From Brachypterus glaber (taxonomy: Eukaryota > Arthropoda > Insecta > Coleoptera > Kateretidae), in assembly GCA_958510825.1 (NCBI GenBank), contig OY294051.1:34162393-34226392 (forward strand): a DNA stretch of 64,000 nt, in the 5' to 3' direction. The stretch's first letter is position 1. Each line of letters opens with the position of its first letter. Positions 1 to 11,391 of this stretch are shown piece after piece. The notes beneath the pieces were generated by a model. That model searched no databases. It saw only the letters and a list, made by a program, of their open reading frames with translations, and had not been told where the DNA came from. Made by a program: the position numbers and the translations under genes.

Positions 1-342
1 TTGATCAAAACAAACTTCAAGCAAACTGTAATATTCTTGAACTTCCCTATTAGATAAATTACTATTATTCAGATCATTTTTTATGATAGTTTTAAGTTCA
101 CCTATTGGTATATTTGTAAACAGGCTTTTAACGTCCAATGATGCTATGATGCAGTTGTCAGGTAATTCCATGTCTTTAATTTGTTTGACTAGTTCATTAC
201 TATTTTTTATTGCATATTTTGGTTTGAATTTTAATTTGGTCTTTATTTCATTGTTTAGCCATTTTGCAAGACCATAGGTTGCCGAATTATTTGATGCTAC
301 AACAGGGCGTATTGGTATATTTTCTTTAATATCACTTTTGTG
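1..342 (-). pseudogene. Penelope-like element reverse transcriptase fragment (middle of RT)
   Basis: Reading the minus strand from about 342 down to 1 gives an open frame with IPIRPVVAS followed by YGLAKWL and then SLDVKSLFTNIP. These are the template/primer-handling blocks and the first catalytic-aspartate block of Penelope-like (PLE) reverse transcriptases. About 110 codons are visible and the frame runs off the left edge. No GIY-YIG endonuclease is seen. The neighbouring piece at 338-959 is the more N-terminal part of the same kind of protein but on the opposite strand, so this is a rearranged copy rather than an intact element. The family call rests on recognised motifs. A related RT class is possible but less likely. 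Confidence 0.8.
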
Positions 343-959
343 TACGCTAAAATACGCTAAAATTAACAGAATTAATATAGAAATGAAAGTTATTTATGAC
401 ACATTAGTTAAAAAATGGGACTACACAAATGTAACAAGAATTTTCAATGATATTGAATCAACAGTACATGTGATTTCAAAGAAAATAAATCAAAAATGGA
501 AAAGAAACTTGAACAACTTAAGTCAAAACAAAAACCACCAACCACTAACAAGAAAACCCATGAGTTTTACAAACCAGTGCTAAATTTTACACAGACAACC
601 TTTGATGAAAATGAAATCAATATTTTAAACAAGGGACTTCAGTTTAATCCGTATAACCTATGTAACCGTAAGGGTATGGAACAACTTCTTGTAGATACAG
701 AAAATATAATAGAAAACTTGAATCTAGATGGTGCGGAAAAAAATATTATTAAGGATAAAATAGCATTTGAAATGAAAAAACAAAACTACAATAGGCAAAC
801 AGAAATAAAACACTTAAAACTATAGTTAAGAAAATAGAAGACAATAATATTGTTATAACTAAAGCAGACAAGGGCTCAAGTATAGTTTTATTAGTAAAAG
901 AAGATTATACACAAAAAGTAGAGAGTTTTTTAGAAGAAAATGGTTTCACAAGGCTTGGC
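338..959 (+). pseudogene. Penelope-like element, N-terminal part, frameshifted and cut by the gap
   Basis: Three overlapping frames on the plus strand together resemble the N-terminal region of a PLE protein. The 496-825 frame contains NILNKGLQFNPYN, the 'leftover growth/full phrase' block common before the RT in PLEs. After a frameshift near 815 the frame reads NIVITKADKGSSIVLL and then KEDYTQKVESFLEENGF, the block just before RT motif 1. Another frame change lies between about 500 and 560. The sequence ends at the N gap. It would be followed in an intact element by the sequence that here lies inverted at 342-1. It is clearly dead, and it lies upstream of the helicase exons, probably in an intron or intergenic DNA. 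Confidence 0.75.
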
Positions 960-1159
960 NNNNNNNNNNNNNNNNNNNNNNNNNNNNNNNNNNNNNNNNN
1001 NNNNNNNNNNNNNNNNNNNNNNNNNNNNNNNNNNNNNNNNNNNNNNNNNNNNNNNNNNNNNNNNNNNNNNNNNNNNNNNNNNNNNNNNNNNNNNNNNNNN
1101 NNNNNNNNNNNNNNNNNNNNNNNNNNNNNNNNNNNNNNNNNNNNNNNNNNNNNNNNNNN
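960..1159. other. Assembly gap (200 N)
   Basis: There are exactly 200 unresolved bases, a conventional placeholder length, so the true distance is unknown. Upstream exons of the helicase gene could be hidden here or lie left of the window. Confidence 0.99.
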
Positions 1160-1189
1160 CGCACTGTATGTATATTTTTATAATTTTAG

Positions 1190-4100
1190 GTGTTTGTTTC
1201 CATTTAATGTCTAGAGCGCGTTTCATGCTTCTTGACTCGTACCAACAGCCAGAAATCCTACGAAAACGTCTAGACGATGTAATTCTAGTCGCAAAAATGC
1301 TTCAACTTGGAAAAATAGAGCCATTTTTTTCAAAACTAATCGATCCTCCTGATAAAAAAGCAGTTAAACTATCCCTAGAATTGCTCAGAAAATTAAACGC
1401 ATTAGATTCTGATGAGAATATGACACCTCTAGGTTTTCACATGGCAAAACTACCAATTTCGCCACAAATGGGTAAAATGGTTCTGTTTGGCGCCATTTTT
1501 AACTGTCTAGACCCAATTTTATCAGTTGCCGCATCCTTAGATTTTAAGGACGCCTTTCAGTTGCCCATGGGAATGGAAAAAGAGGTGGAAAAAAAGAAGT
1601 TTGAGCTATCTGGTGGATGGCATAGTGATCATTTAGTCCTGCACCAGGCGTTGAGATTGTTTCAACATGCAGAAAATCAGCAGGATTTTTGCTGGAGGAA
1701 TTTTTTGAGTAAAAATACTTTGAAATTGTTACAGGTATTTAATTTAAAGAGTCAAATGAATATTTTTATAGCGTTGAATTGTAGGATATGAAAAAACAGT
1801 TTATGGGATATTTGTACGAAATGAAATTTGTCTCAAATTTGCAACCTGATTCAGATGAATGTAACACAAATTCTAATAATTTTAGTTTGGTTAAAGCAAT
1901 AATCTGTGCTGGGCTATATCCAAATGTCTGTGTGTATCAACGGTAAGTAAAATAACAAATAATAAAAAATATAAATAAAATAATTAAAGTTACTATCTTT
2001 TGTATTTCTAAAACCGACTTTTAAGAAACTCTGAGCCAAATGAAAATAACCAGACCATGGTGCGTCATTTTGCTATACTCTGTTCAGTTATGCAAGATAG
2101 TAAGGGACGCGGCCCGTTTTACACCACAGGGTGCATAAATAGCATAATTATGCATAAATCGTAGTGCATCAAAAATTTAACAAACGTCGGAACAGTTTTC
2201 CTGGAAAGCGCCTATCCAAAGATTCGCATAACAAGCATAGTACATAAGATTGCGATGCCAGGATTGGCTTGATGTGTCGTCATGTATCTTGTAATGATTG
2301 TTATGCGAGCCTCTGGATAGTCCTTAAGTTGTAATTGTAACCTAAAAATTTAACGTTTTCCTTGTGTTCAATATAATTTACGTTTGTGCAATATGTAGAA
2401 TATGCTAATTTAGTGTGAGTGTATGAAGAAAAAACCAAAAAAGTACCTTTTTCAATACCATACAAAATAACATTAAGTATAACCATTTTTTTATGTAACT
2501 TTCTCTTCTTTTATTAGCTTTAACGACCGTCTATCATTGTCATAGACAAAAAATATCACAATATTTTATATGTTAAAAGGTACGAGTTTTTAACCAATGA
2601 TGTAGCTTAAAAATCGCGGGAATTTTAAACTACTATCTTGCATAATTGGACGGACCGGCGAACTACTTGATGTTTAAATTCGGGAGGGTTAGTTGAAGTG
2701 TTATTATTAATTGCTTTTAGGAAAACGAAACATGGTATTTTAAGGACTCTGAGCAACCAACGGCTCGAGTTTCACCCAAAATCAATAATGAATTTTTACA
2801 AACAAGAATGCAATTCACCACTTTACGTGTATCATCTTTTGCAAAAATCCACAGCTTGCTACATCCACGACGCAACGAATGTTTATCCTTTGCCATTGGC
2901 ATTTTTTGGTGAAGATTACAAAATTGATTACGATTATGATGATAAATTGTTTGCTACAATTGAAATCAGCGAATATTTAAGGTAACATACTATGCGTATA
3001 CCCTATTTCATTTCTTTATTAGTAACTAAAAAAGTTACTAGGTTTAAACTAAAAAAGTTACTAGGTTTAATTTAGCTTTGTAAGTAAATCTTCTGGTGGA
3101 AAACGGTATTTTGCCTAAATTTGAAGTGTCGATTAAATAAAAAATAGGTTATATTTTTATGTCATAACATTCATTCTTACATATAACGTTTTGCAATTTT
3201 TTATATAATAAGAATATGATAAAATTTATGTTTGAAGTCTTTGTACAAATGTAACCCAGAAATGTGGCAAACTTTTTACAACAGTATTTTAAAGCATGAT
3301 TGGAAAATAGCTTGGAAGTCTACTGACTGTTAAATATCTAAAATTTATTAGGTACTTATCACTTATTTATCACTTCTTTATACACTTATTTATTACACCA
3401 CTTAATTATATCACTTTGTTTGCTTATATAAAATTTTTGAAGGCATTTAAAAAAAAGTATACGAAATTATATTTCTGACAGTGACAAGAGAAAAATCATT
3501 TTGAAAAACATAAAAATTGTTAGCAAGATTATAACCTAAATCAGAACAACTAATATTAGCACCAATCATTAAAGTCAAAAATACTAAATAGTTACTAATA
3601 ATGAAATTAAATAGGATATACATCCATTTGTAGCTTATTTTTATTTTTAAAGTTTAATTTCTAAATTTTCAAGGTTTAAATGTAATGAAGACACTGCTAT
3701 AATTATAAGGGATTTAAGAAATAGACTAAACTGGTTTTTGGAGTATAAAATAACTCACCCTGGAGTTGTGGATTGGCAGGAAAATAGTAGCGGAGTTGCG
3801 ATTTTAAAGTAAGTATTAAAGTGGATATTTAAACGTCCGAAGTAACATAACCTAATTCTTGGGTTTGTTTTTTTTGCCTGTTTGGTGTTTTTGACATGGG
3901 CATTACCCTCCCATTAAACGGGGGGGGGGGGGGGGTAATTCCCCCCATTTAAACGGGAAGAATACAATTCTGACAAAAAATATACCCTAAAAGTTTTAAA
4001 AATCCGCAAAAAAATACTCCGCTTCGTGTACGTCAGACGTAGAAATAGCCTCTTCCTTAATAAAAAGAGTAAGATCCAATTTTTTTGAAAATTTTTTAAA

Positions 4101-6352
4101 GTAACACCGATTTTAAATTTTCCTCAATATTCCCTATTGCACAATATTTGCACATGTGAAAAGCTCGTATCTCATAACATGACAACTTTACATGGGGTAT
4201 TATTGTTTTGTCAATAAATCTTGCAGTAAAATCTCTCACTGTTAACTTAAAAATTAAATAATTTTAATGATAAACACACCTAGAGTAATTTTATTCAGTT
4301 TATTCCAGGAAAATATAAGGAACTGGTTTATTCTTCACATACGCCTTACGAGCTTTTCACACAGTCCATTCGATATTTTTAATTATAGTATATCGATCGC
4401 GTAGAATGAAAAGCTCGGATATTTTTTTGACATATTGAATTTTTAAACTGACATTGAATGTGAACGTCAATAGTTTTATACTATAGGGGAGATGAGATCA
4501 CAGATAATTTTTTAATTACCGATAAATAAAAGCAAAACCAAGGTAGCTTCTTTAACGAATATTATATCTAAACTTTATTAAGCAAAGGCAATGTTAAAAA
4601 TCATTGAATTTTTGCCCGTCCAATAAAAGTTAATTGAAATTAAATAATGAACGAAAGGATCCATTGTGGGGGTTAATACTTCAAATCAAACTACAGATAA
4701 TGGTCCAATTCCCCCAATATATTTCGTAAACCGACCGCGGTTTCGGGCCTTTATAAATGTATAGATACAATCAGTATTACACAACTAGGTCCATTGTCAA
4801 GGTGTACCTACAAGAAATTACATAGTCAAACAACTGACCTTGCCTAAGACAAAAAACATTGCCCGATAAACAATGATCACCTACTTACGTTTAAGAAATA
4901 TAGACATATAAAAAAAAAAAAAAAAAAAAAAAATTTTATATATGTCTATATTTCTTAAACGTAAGTAGGTGATCATTGTTTATCGGGCAATGTTTTTTGT
5001 CTTAGGCAAGGTCAGTTGTTTGACTATGTAATTTCTTGTAGGTACACCTTGACAATGGACCTAGTTGTGTAATACTGATTGTATCTATACATTTATAAAG
5101 GCCCGAAACCGCGGTCGGTTTACGAAATATATTGGGGGAATTGGACCATTATCTGTAGTTTGATTTGAAATTAAATAGTTATTTTTGTCCTAAAATAATT
5201 GTAAAAAATACTTATTTCGCCGAAAACAATCGGGAACATTTTTCAAATATGCTATTGCGTAATACAGGGTAGGGTCATCATTCGAAAATAATCCACACCA
5301 ACCTCGCAAACTAAGCACAAAATGAAATAATTGTTAATTTTTATATTGTGCTTAGTTTACAAGGTATTTGGGGTGGATCGTTTTCAAATGATTACGCAAT
5401 AGCACATTTTAAAATTGTTCTCGATTGTTTTTGGCTAAATAAGTATTTTTACTATTTTATAATATCACATAACCTCTATTGGAGGAGCAAAAATTTGGTT
5501 TATTACGGATTCTCTCAAGTTATGCAAGATTTTCATCCAAAAACTTTCCCAACCCGCGGGCCCGATAATCACCAAAAAAAAAAAATTGAATCGGGAAATT
5601 TATAGTTTAAGTTGTGTACCGACAGACCTACAGACAGATTTTTTTTACTTAAATGTGTTTTTGCCTATAAAGCCATAAAACGCAAAAATAGGCAATACAA
5701 AACATGATTTTTTTACCAATCCAAGGACTGCTTTCCAGCTACTTCTCGGACAGTAGATATTCCGAGATTTTGGGGAAAGCAAAATGTAAAGCAAATTTGA
5801 ATACTGACAAAATTTTAAGTAAAATATATTTATTTTTGAAAAATAGGGCTTACAAGAAAAAAATATGCACATGGTGATATAATCTCCACTACATTTTTAA
5901 GTTTTGACAAAGACATTTAATGTCAGTGACAAATTTATTGAAAACCGATATACGAGTTTTTCATTCTACGCAATCGATATTCAACTTCAAAATGCAATGA
6001 GTGTAGACAAACGCACGTGACAACAACGGATTTAGTGACAGGGTAGGACTCAAAACAAAATATTTCTATATAACGGTCAATTTCAATGCATTGTACGCTT
6101 CTTCGCAAGTACTCACGTACTGACCTGTTTAATTTTCTACATCCCTACTCTCGCAACATTCGGGTGTTCTAACCAATGAAACCACGCGCCAGCTGCCGCG
6201 TGCTCGATTGTTTTATTTACTTTTACTTCATATTGAAGTTGAATATACTATAGGTACTATTTCTTTATTTTAGAGCCATTGCTGAACTTATAACAAGTGA
6301 AGATCTGGGAGATGTTGATTCAGATCACTTTGACGAAGATGACGACTACTGA
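1190..6352 (+). CDS. DHX36: DHX36/RHAU-type DEAH-box helicase, last five exons (partial)
   Basis: The product belongs to the DEAH/RHA helicases that unwind G-quadruplex and other structured RNA or DNA with ATP. Exons: 1190-1734, 1785-1942, 2721-2981, 3674-3808, 6274-6352, all with AG/GT borders. Introns are 50, 778, 692 and 2465 bp. The 391 visible residues open in the last helicase motif region ([19 protein letters not shown]), then [13 protein letters not shown], the winged-helix/ratchet (HA2) domain with [30 protein letters not shown] and [14 protein letters not shown], and the OB-fold with [21 protein letters not shown] and PLAFFGEDY. The protein ends in an acidic tail, HFDEDDDY, before TGA. 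The match to vertebrate DHX36 is block by block. The N-terminal RSM/RecA1/RecA2 parts are missing only because of the window edge and gap. No frameshift is seen. Other DHX paralogs (DHX9, DHX29, DHX57) fit less well. Confidence 0.93.
1735..1784 (+). other. 50-bp intron of the helicase gene
   Basis: The donor GTATTTAA follows the codons for KLLQ and the acceptor TTGTAG precedes GATATGAAA. Splicing keeps the frame (phase 0). The minimum-size intron explains why an unspliced reading frame runs through into 1791 and then ends. Confidence 0.85.
2208..2327. mobile_element. MITE with GGCTCGCATAAC-like ends, copy 1
   Basis: A ~120-bp imperfect palindrome. The left end reads GCGCCTATCCAAAGATTCGC and the right end is its approximate complement, GTTATGCGAGCCTCTGGATA. 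The centre carries GATGTGTCGTCATGTATCTT. It lies in the second intron of the helicase gene. Two more copies lie at 18627-18770 and 43843-43990, so it is a dispersed family and not a gene feature. I found no transposase in it. Superfamily not determined. Confidence 0.75.
3028..3075. repeat. Short direct repeat AAAAAAGTTACTAGGTTTAA
   Basis: Two adjacent ~23-bp copies lie at the start of the 692-bp intron, a local slippage-type duplication. Confidence 0.7.
3922..3940. repeat. Poly-G run
   Basis: A run of about 17 G is followed by CCCCCC shortly after, inside the last intron of the helicase gene. It is a simple low-complexity tract. Confidence 0.8.
4680..5169. repeat. Perfect long palindrome in the last helicase intron
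   Basis: The left arm (4680-4910) and right arm (about 4938-5169) are reverse complements with no mismatch that I can find over about 230 bp. They are separated by a run of about 23 A. The outer ends read TTCAAATCAAACTACAGATA and its complement. Inside are CCGACCGCGGTTTCGG, itself palindromic, and the A-tract centre. A transcript through this intron could fold into a 230-bp duplex. It could be a very young foldback element, two inverted copies of an A-tailed unit, or a library or assembly inversion artefact. Confidence 0.9.
5191..5462. repeat. Imperfect hairpin repeat, ~270 bp
   Basis: The left arm, starting TAAAATAATTGTAAAAAATA and running through CTATTGCGTAAT to CTAAGCACAAAAT, is mirrored by TTGTGCTTAG, ATTACGCAATAG and AATAAGTATTTTTAC on the right. 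Arms are about 120 bp with scattered mismatches, so it is older than its perfect neighbour 20 bp upstream. It lies in the same intron and has no coding content. Confidence 0.8.
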
Positions 6353-6363
6353 TCTCCTTCATT

Positions 6364-6740
6364 CAGGGTTGGCAAAAAAAACACTTTTTTTTACAAAATA
6401 CATGGTTTAAACCGGTCATAACTGGTCGAAATCAAAATAGCTCTAGATTGGAGTGGGGTAAGGGGAAAACAAATTTAAAAAAATATATATATTTTTTTTA
6501 ATTTATTTATCGTTTTACGGAAAAGGACCTTTTTAAAAAACATTTTTGTCTTTTTTTTTTATTTTTTTTTTCAGTAAGTATTATTTTGTTGGCAGTAGTA
6601 TTTTTTATATTTCTATTTATTTTTATTTAAAATATTTTGATTTCGATCACTTTAGTGGTTTAAACTAAAAAGTTTAATTTCGCCCAGGCCGGTTTAAACC
6701 ACCTGGTTTAAACCACACTGGTTTCTTCCACCCAACCCTG
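6364..6740. mobile_element. hAT-type MITE in the helicase 3' UTR
   Basis: The termini are CAGGGTTGG and CCAACCCTG (perfect inverted repeats). They are flanked on both sides by the same 8 bp, CCTTCATT (6356-6363 and 6741-6748). An 8-bp target duplication with CAGGG termini is diagnostic of the hAT superfamily. The 377-bp body is AT-rich with repeated GGTTTAAAC motifs and no transposase, so it is non-autonomous. It begins 11 bases after the last base of the helicase stop codon. If the mRNA extends through it, it forms part of the 3' UTR. Confidence 0.88.
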
Positions 6741-6845
6741 CCTTCATTACGAAACTTGTAAAATATTTTTTATTTTCTTTGATTACTGTTTAGTTGTTTT
6801 TTGTAAATTGCTAGTTCAAATATAAGTATATAATGTACTTATTAT

Positions 6846-7537
6846 ACAGAGCGTTCCAAAAGTCACCCCCCTCCCTCTTAACTTTTGAACGAGTTTATAT
6901 CGACTTCAAATTTAGAACTCTTAAATAAGGCAACCTAAACTATCTTTTAGCATAGATTTGATACTTTAAGGTCTTAAAATGTGGTTTGGACTTTTTCTTA
7001 ACGAAAAGGGGGTCGTATGATAATTATTTTAAAGCAAATAAAACTCTCTATTTGACTGTATATTTTTTAATTTTTTAAAAATTTTTTTAGGGGCTTGAGT
7101 TTTCAATTTTTTGTGCTAAAAAAATAGATTTTTTAAGTTTTTTTTGTAAATTTTTATTTATGTCAATTAAAATTAGTTTATAAGTATAATTTACGTTTTT
7201 GCATCATAAAATTATTCATTTTTAAAAAAAAAAATTAATTTTTTTAGAGAAATTTTGACAAAAATACCCATTTTCAACCCTATTTTAAACCCAAAAGAAA
7301 TATATATACAGTTAAATGGAAAATTTCACAAGCTTTAAAATGATGTATCACACGACCCCCCCTTTCTATTAAAAAAAAATATCCCCCATGCCAAGTCCAC
7401 ATTTTAAGAGCTAAAAGTATCAAATATATTTTAAAATATAGTTTAAGTAGTCTTATTTAAGAGTTCTAAATTTGAAGTCGATATCTCAACTCGTTCAAAA
7501 GTTAAGAGGGGAGGGGGTGACTTTTAGACCGCTCTGT
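6846..7537. mobile_element. Terminal-inverted-repeat element ACAGAGCGKTC, copy 1
   Basis: The left end ACAGAGCGTTCCAAAAGTCA and the right end, complementary to ACAGAGCGGTCTAAAAGTCA, continue as inverted arms over most of the 692 bp. These include CCCTCTTAACTTTTGAACGA and GGGGGTCGTATGAT near the middle. TA lies at both borders, so a TA-target DNA transposon is likely. Related copies: a lone left arm at 11392-11655 and a full diverged copy at 48806-49317. No coding frame is seen. Confidence 0.8.
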
Positions 7538-7569
7538 ATCTATTATTATTATTATTATTATTATTTTTG

Positions 7570-7610
<41 letters not shown>

Positions 7611-8089
7611 GATATGAAATAAAGAAATTGTTCCAACTTAAAAATCTTTGATTTTTACCAAAATATACGGACTTTTAAGCCGCCAGAGTAGTTTAGCTCA
7701 ATCTTGGTTAGGGCGGTTAAATCCTATTTGTGTTTTTTATGTAATATTTCGGAGATTATTTTAGTTACTTACACAATTTTTCGCAGGTAATCTAGTTTTA
7801 ATATGAGTCATTTAATGTAATTTTTAAATAAAATGATCTGAGGCGTACAAAAGGGGGATTGCATATACTTTTTTCTGCCAAAACCTTTTTTATCAACTAT
7901 TTTTATCTTTTGTTTATTATACATATAATTTTTTCCTTTTTTTTACAAAATTAAATAAAAAAATTGCTTAATGTTTTGCGCAGGATCAACTGTATTCAAG
8001 TCGATATCTCAACTCGTTCAAAAGTTAAGAGGGGAGGGGGTGACTTTTAGACCGCTCTGTATCTATTATTATTATTATTATTATTTTTG

Positions 8090-8124
<35 letters not shown>

Positions 8125-8514
8125 GATATGAAATAAAGAAATTGTTCCAACTTAAAAATCTTTGATTTTTACCAAAATATACGGACTTTTAAGCCGCCAG
8201 AGTAGTTTAGCTCAATCTTGGTTAGGGCGGTTAAATCCTATTTGTGTTTTTTATGTAATATTTCGGAGATTATTTTAGTTACTTACACAATTTTTCGCAG
8301 GTAATCTAGTTTTAATATGAGTCATTTAATGTAATTTTTAAATAAAATGATCTGAGGCGTACAAAAGGGGGATTGCATATACTTTTTTCTGCCAAAACCT
8401 TTTTTATCAACTATTTTTATCTTTTGTTTATTATACATATAATTTTTTCCTTTTTTTTACAAAATTAAATAAAAAAATTGCTTAATGTTTTGCGCAGGAT
8501 CAACTGTATTCAAG
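7478..8514. repeat. Tandem duplication, two ~520-bp units
   Basis: The unit 7478-8000 is repeated head to tail as 8001-8514, starting TCGATATCTCAACTCG and ending CAACTGTATTCAAG. The copies look identical except for about 9 bp in a (TTA)n microsatellite near the start of each. The unit begins inside the right arm of the 6846-7537 element, so the second copy carries an orphan right terminus (8001-8063). It is either a recent duplication or an assembly duplication. Confidence 0.9.
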
Positions 8515-8518
8515 AAAA

Positions 8519-9173
8519 AAGCCTTTAACCTTTTCGGAACGGGAAACGTCCTGCACCAAATTTATTTTATCCAGCAAACATTGGTTCATTGGCCGCCCTA
8601 TGTTTCCTACATTGCACCAATGTTGGCAAACCCATATTGGGCCTACATACTGAGGAAACCTCAGCCGCCCTAAGGCCGCATAAGACGGGCCAATGTTGGC
8701 AAAACTGCACTGGTCCTAGATTGGCCGCCCGAAGGCTAATGTTTCTAGTTGGAAATTTATCATTGGCCAACGTACGTTGGTTCATAAGACTGCGGCCTTA
8801 GATTCGCCAATGTACGATTTTACGATCGAAATTATCGTTGGCTTTGAAGCGGCCTTCGGGCGGCCAATGTAGGACCAATACAGTTTTGCCAACATTGGTC
8901 AGTCTTATGCGGCCTTAGGGCGGCTGATGTCTCCTCGGTATGTAGGCCCAATGTGGGTTTGCCAACAGGTGGCAAACGAACCGATGTTTGATGGGAATTT
9001 TTAATGAAGATTGTGGTCTTAGCACTAATTAGTGCTTATTGGATTTTTTTCGCAGCGTGTCATGGAAAAGAGGCTGTTGATAAAATCGGGGGAAAAATCA
9101 AACGGTTTCCCGTCTGACTGCCAAGAAAAAATTATGCAACTTCGGTCATTTTCCATCCCGAAAAGGTTAAAGA
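8519..9173. mobile_element. Nested palindromic element with GC-richer core
   Basis: The outer ends are GCCTTTAACCTTTTCGGAAC and its approximate complement CCCGAAAAGGTTAAAGAG. Inside lies a second, GC-richer foldback element (about 8571-8994). It starts CCAGCAAACATTGGTTCATT, has repeated TTGGCCGCCC, CCAATGTTGGCAAA and GGCCTACATACTGAGGA blocks, and has complementary blocks on the right (GGCGGCTGATG, TATGTAGGCCCAATG). A partial copy of the core occurs at 61040-61165. Short frames here only reflect the palindrome. Superfamily unknown. Confidence 0.72.
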
Positions 9174-9966
9174 GATATTTTCAATTCCTAGCTTTAAAAT
9201 AAAGAATAAAAAATGTCCGTATGAAGTCCATCATCATCAAATTATCGTCCTAGCTAGACTAGCTTTTCACCCTACCCTATCATAAGCTAATTATTTAATT
9301 TTCCTAACAATTCTGCACCTTACACCTTTTATTATTTGTGAGCAACTTTATTTCTGAATCACCCTGTATAATAGGAAGAATTATATTCAAACAGTTTAAG
9401 TAAAAAACAAGTTAATATTTATCTTAATTAAACAATTGAGCTTAATTGGTTAAAAATAAGCCATTTTAAAAAGATCACATGTTTTTTTTTATTATCTTAT
9501 AATTTACAAACGCTACACTTGCCAAATTTTATTTAATACTTACGGTACATTGAACTTTATCATAAACTTTTAATGAAAGTATGTTTTTATAGATAAATGT
9601 AAACTGAGGAATTTAATCTCTTAAAAATTTGGCACTGAATTTTTTTTTTAAATATTAAAAAAATTATAACTACTATGCGTAGGTAACTGCTAAAGAGCCA
9701 AAAAACTCGACTACGAAACATTCATTTGCTAGCATGCTCCATTTAAGTATATATATATCGGACAATTTATCAGTGATTTATAAAGAAAATAAATAATAAA
9801 TTAATCAAAAGTCATTTTTAAATTTAATACTATAATAAGGACCAAGTTCGTGAGGAAATCAATAGATTTTTATAATTTTTGTTTAAATTCCTGACGATAG
9901 CGAACAAAACAAAAAACCGAAACGTGGGAGAATCAAATGCAATTTTTAAATTTAATATGGACCTGC
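9174..9966. other. No gene seen
   Basis: AT-rich sequence containing a possible repeat end (CTGAATCACCCTGTATAA near 9354). No supported coding or RNA feature. Confidence 0.6.
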
Positions 9967-10057
9967 CAAGCAACAAAATAGGTAAAAAAGTGTACAAAAA
10001 GTCTATTATCAATCGATAATTAGACTTTTTGTCCACTTTTTACCTGTTTTGTTGCTT
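9967..10057. repeat. Short hairpin repeat
   Basis: The arm AAGCAACAAAATAGGTAAAA continuing to AAAAAGTCTA is mirrored by TAGACTTTTTGTCCAC and CCTGTTTTGTTGCTT around a centre TATCAATCGATAAT. Arms are about 42 bp with two or three mismatches. Confidence 0.8.
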
Positions 10058-11391
10058 CGGCTAATACCCAATTCATAATAAAAATCTATATATAGAAATA
10101 TATATACATATTTATTAGATTTTTCCTTAAACTGTCGAAATATGAAATTTTATATATGATGATGATCAAGTTGAATGTTTGAAGCCTAAATAGTTAAAAT
10201 TGGTCCAGTAGTTTAGGCTTTATAGGGGAACAAACATACATACTAACCAGTTAAAAACATAACCCTCCTTCCGGTTTGCAGTAGTTGGGTAAAAAAAGCA
10301 TTTTCGTTCTTTCACCTTTTCTGTTGATAAAAATTATAAAATCAAATATTGTTTACCATTATTCATAGGTAATTATTAAAAATTGGTCAAGTAAGAGGAG
10401 ACCCGCTCATTGAGTGTTTTTTTTTTCTTATTTTTTTTTGTTTTTTTTTTTTTAAGGATAATAATGTTTGCCCCTTTTGCCCATTTTAAGATAGTTTTCC
10501 TTAAATTTTTATTTCGTGTTAATTATTCATATACTTCCAGAATTTTATCTCTCATAGTTTTTAAAATAGAGGGGGCTATACAAAAATTACAATTTTTTGA
10601 AAATTTAAGTCAACAATTTTTTTTAATTTTTTTACATTTTATACATTTTTGAGATGTGGAAGAAACACCTTTTATATGATTATTAACTCGATAGGGATCT
10701 CAAAAAAAATTAATTTTTTAATTTGACAAAAAAAAAAATTAAAATAATAACTATACCTGAACTAGATTCTAGCTAACACAATCTACTTGTGCCCAAATTT
10801 CAGGTTCCTAGGTTAAATAGTTTCTGAGATTTTATAAATTGTATAGATACACCTATAGGTGAGTGACTTACCTTTACATAGTTTGTTGTTTTAATCATTT
10901 GTTTACGTTGTTTTTTTCTCTGGCTTGGTCTTTTTAATGTTAATTTTTAGTGTTTTTGATGTTAATGGTGGTGTAGCAGTCCCCAATTCACACAGGGAAA
11001 ATATATTTCTGACGTATAAAATACCTAAAAAACGCTGTACGCCTAATGGTTCCCTATATTAAATTGGTCAGTTGTAAAAGTCCAAAATTGCTTTTTTTGA
11101 GATAAACACAAAAAAACCTTTTATTTCCGTAAATATTGATTATATACAGTATTTGCATGCATTAGTAAGTTGTAGTGTTTAACTAGACCGCTACCTAAGA
11201 AGCTCAATTTGTTGGGAAAAAATTCATTAATGAGTCACAGAAAAATAAAACCGTGGACATGTACTATTCTTCAAATTATTTTTTTTTTCGATTTTTTTTA
11301 TAAATTTGTTTTAGTTTAATTTATACGATAGTAAATAATAAAAAGCATCGCAAATAATACGTTTTATTTCATACTCGTACATACAGTGCGG
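10058..11391. other. No gene seen; low-complexity T tracts
   Basis: The stretch has long T runs (10409-10455) and AT-rich sequence. The T-rich 80-codon frame in this stretch is phenylalanine-rich low complexity and unlikely to be a gene. Confidence 0.6.

Noticed and set aside
7541..7612. (TTA)n tract considered as a CRISPR-like or regulatory array
   Set aside because: It is a simple trinucleotide microsatellite without spacers.
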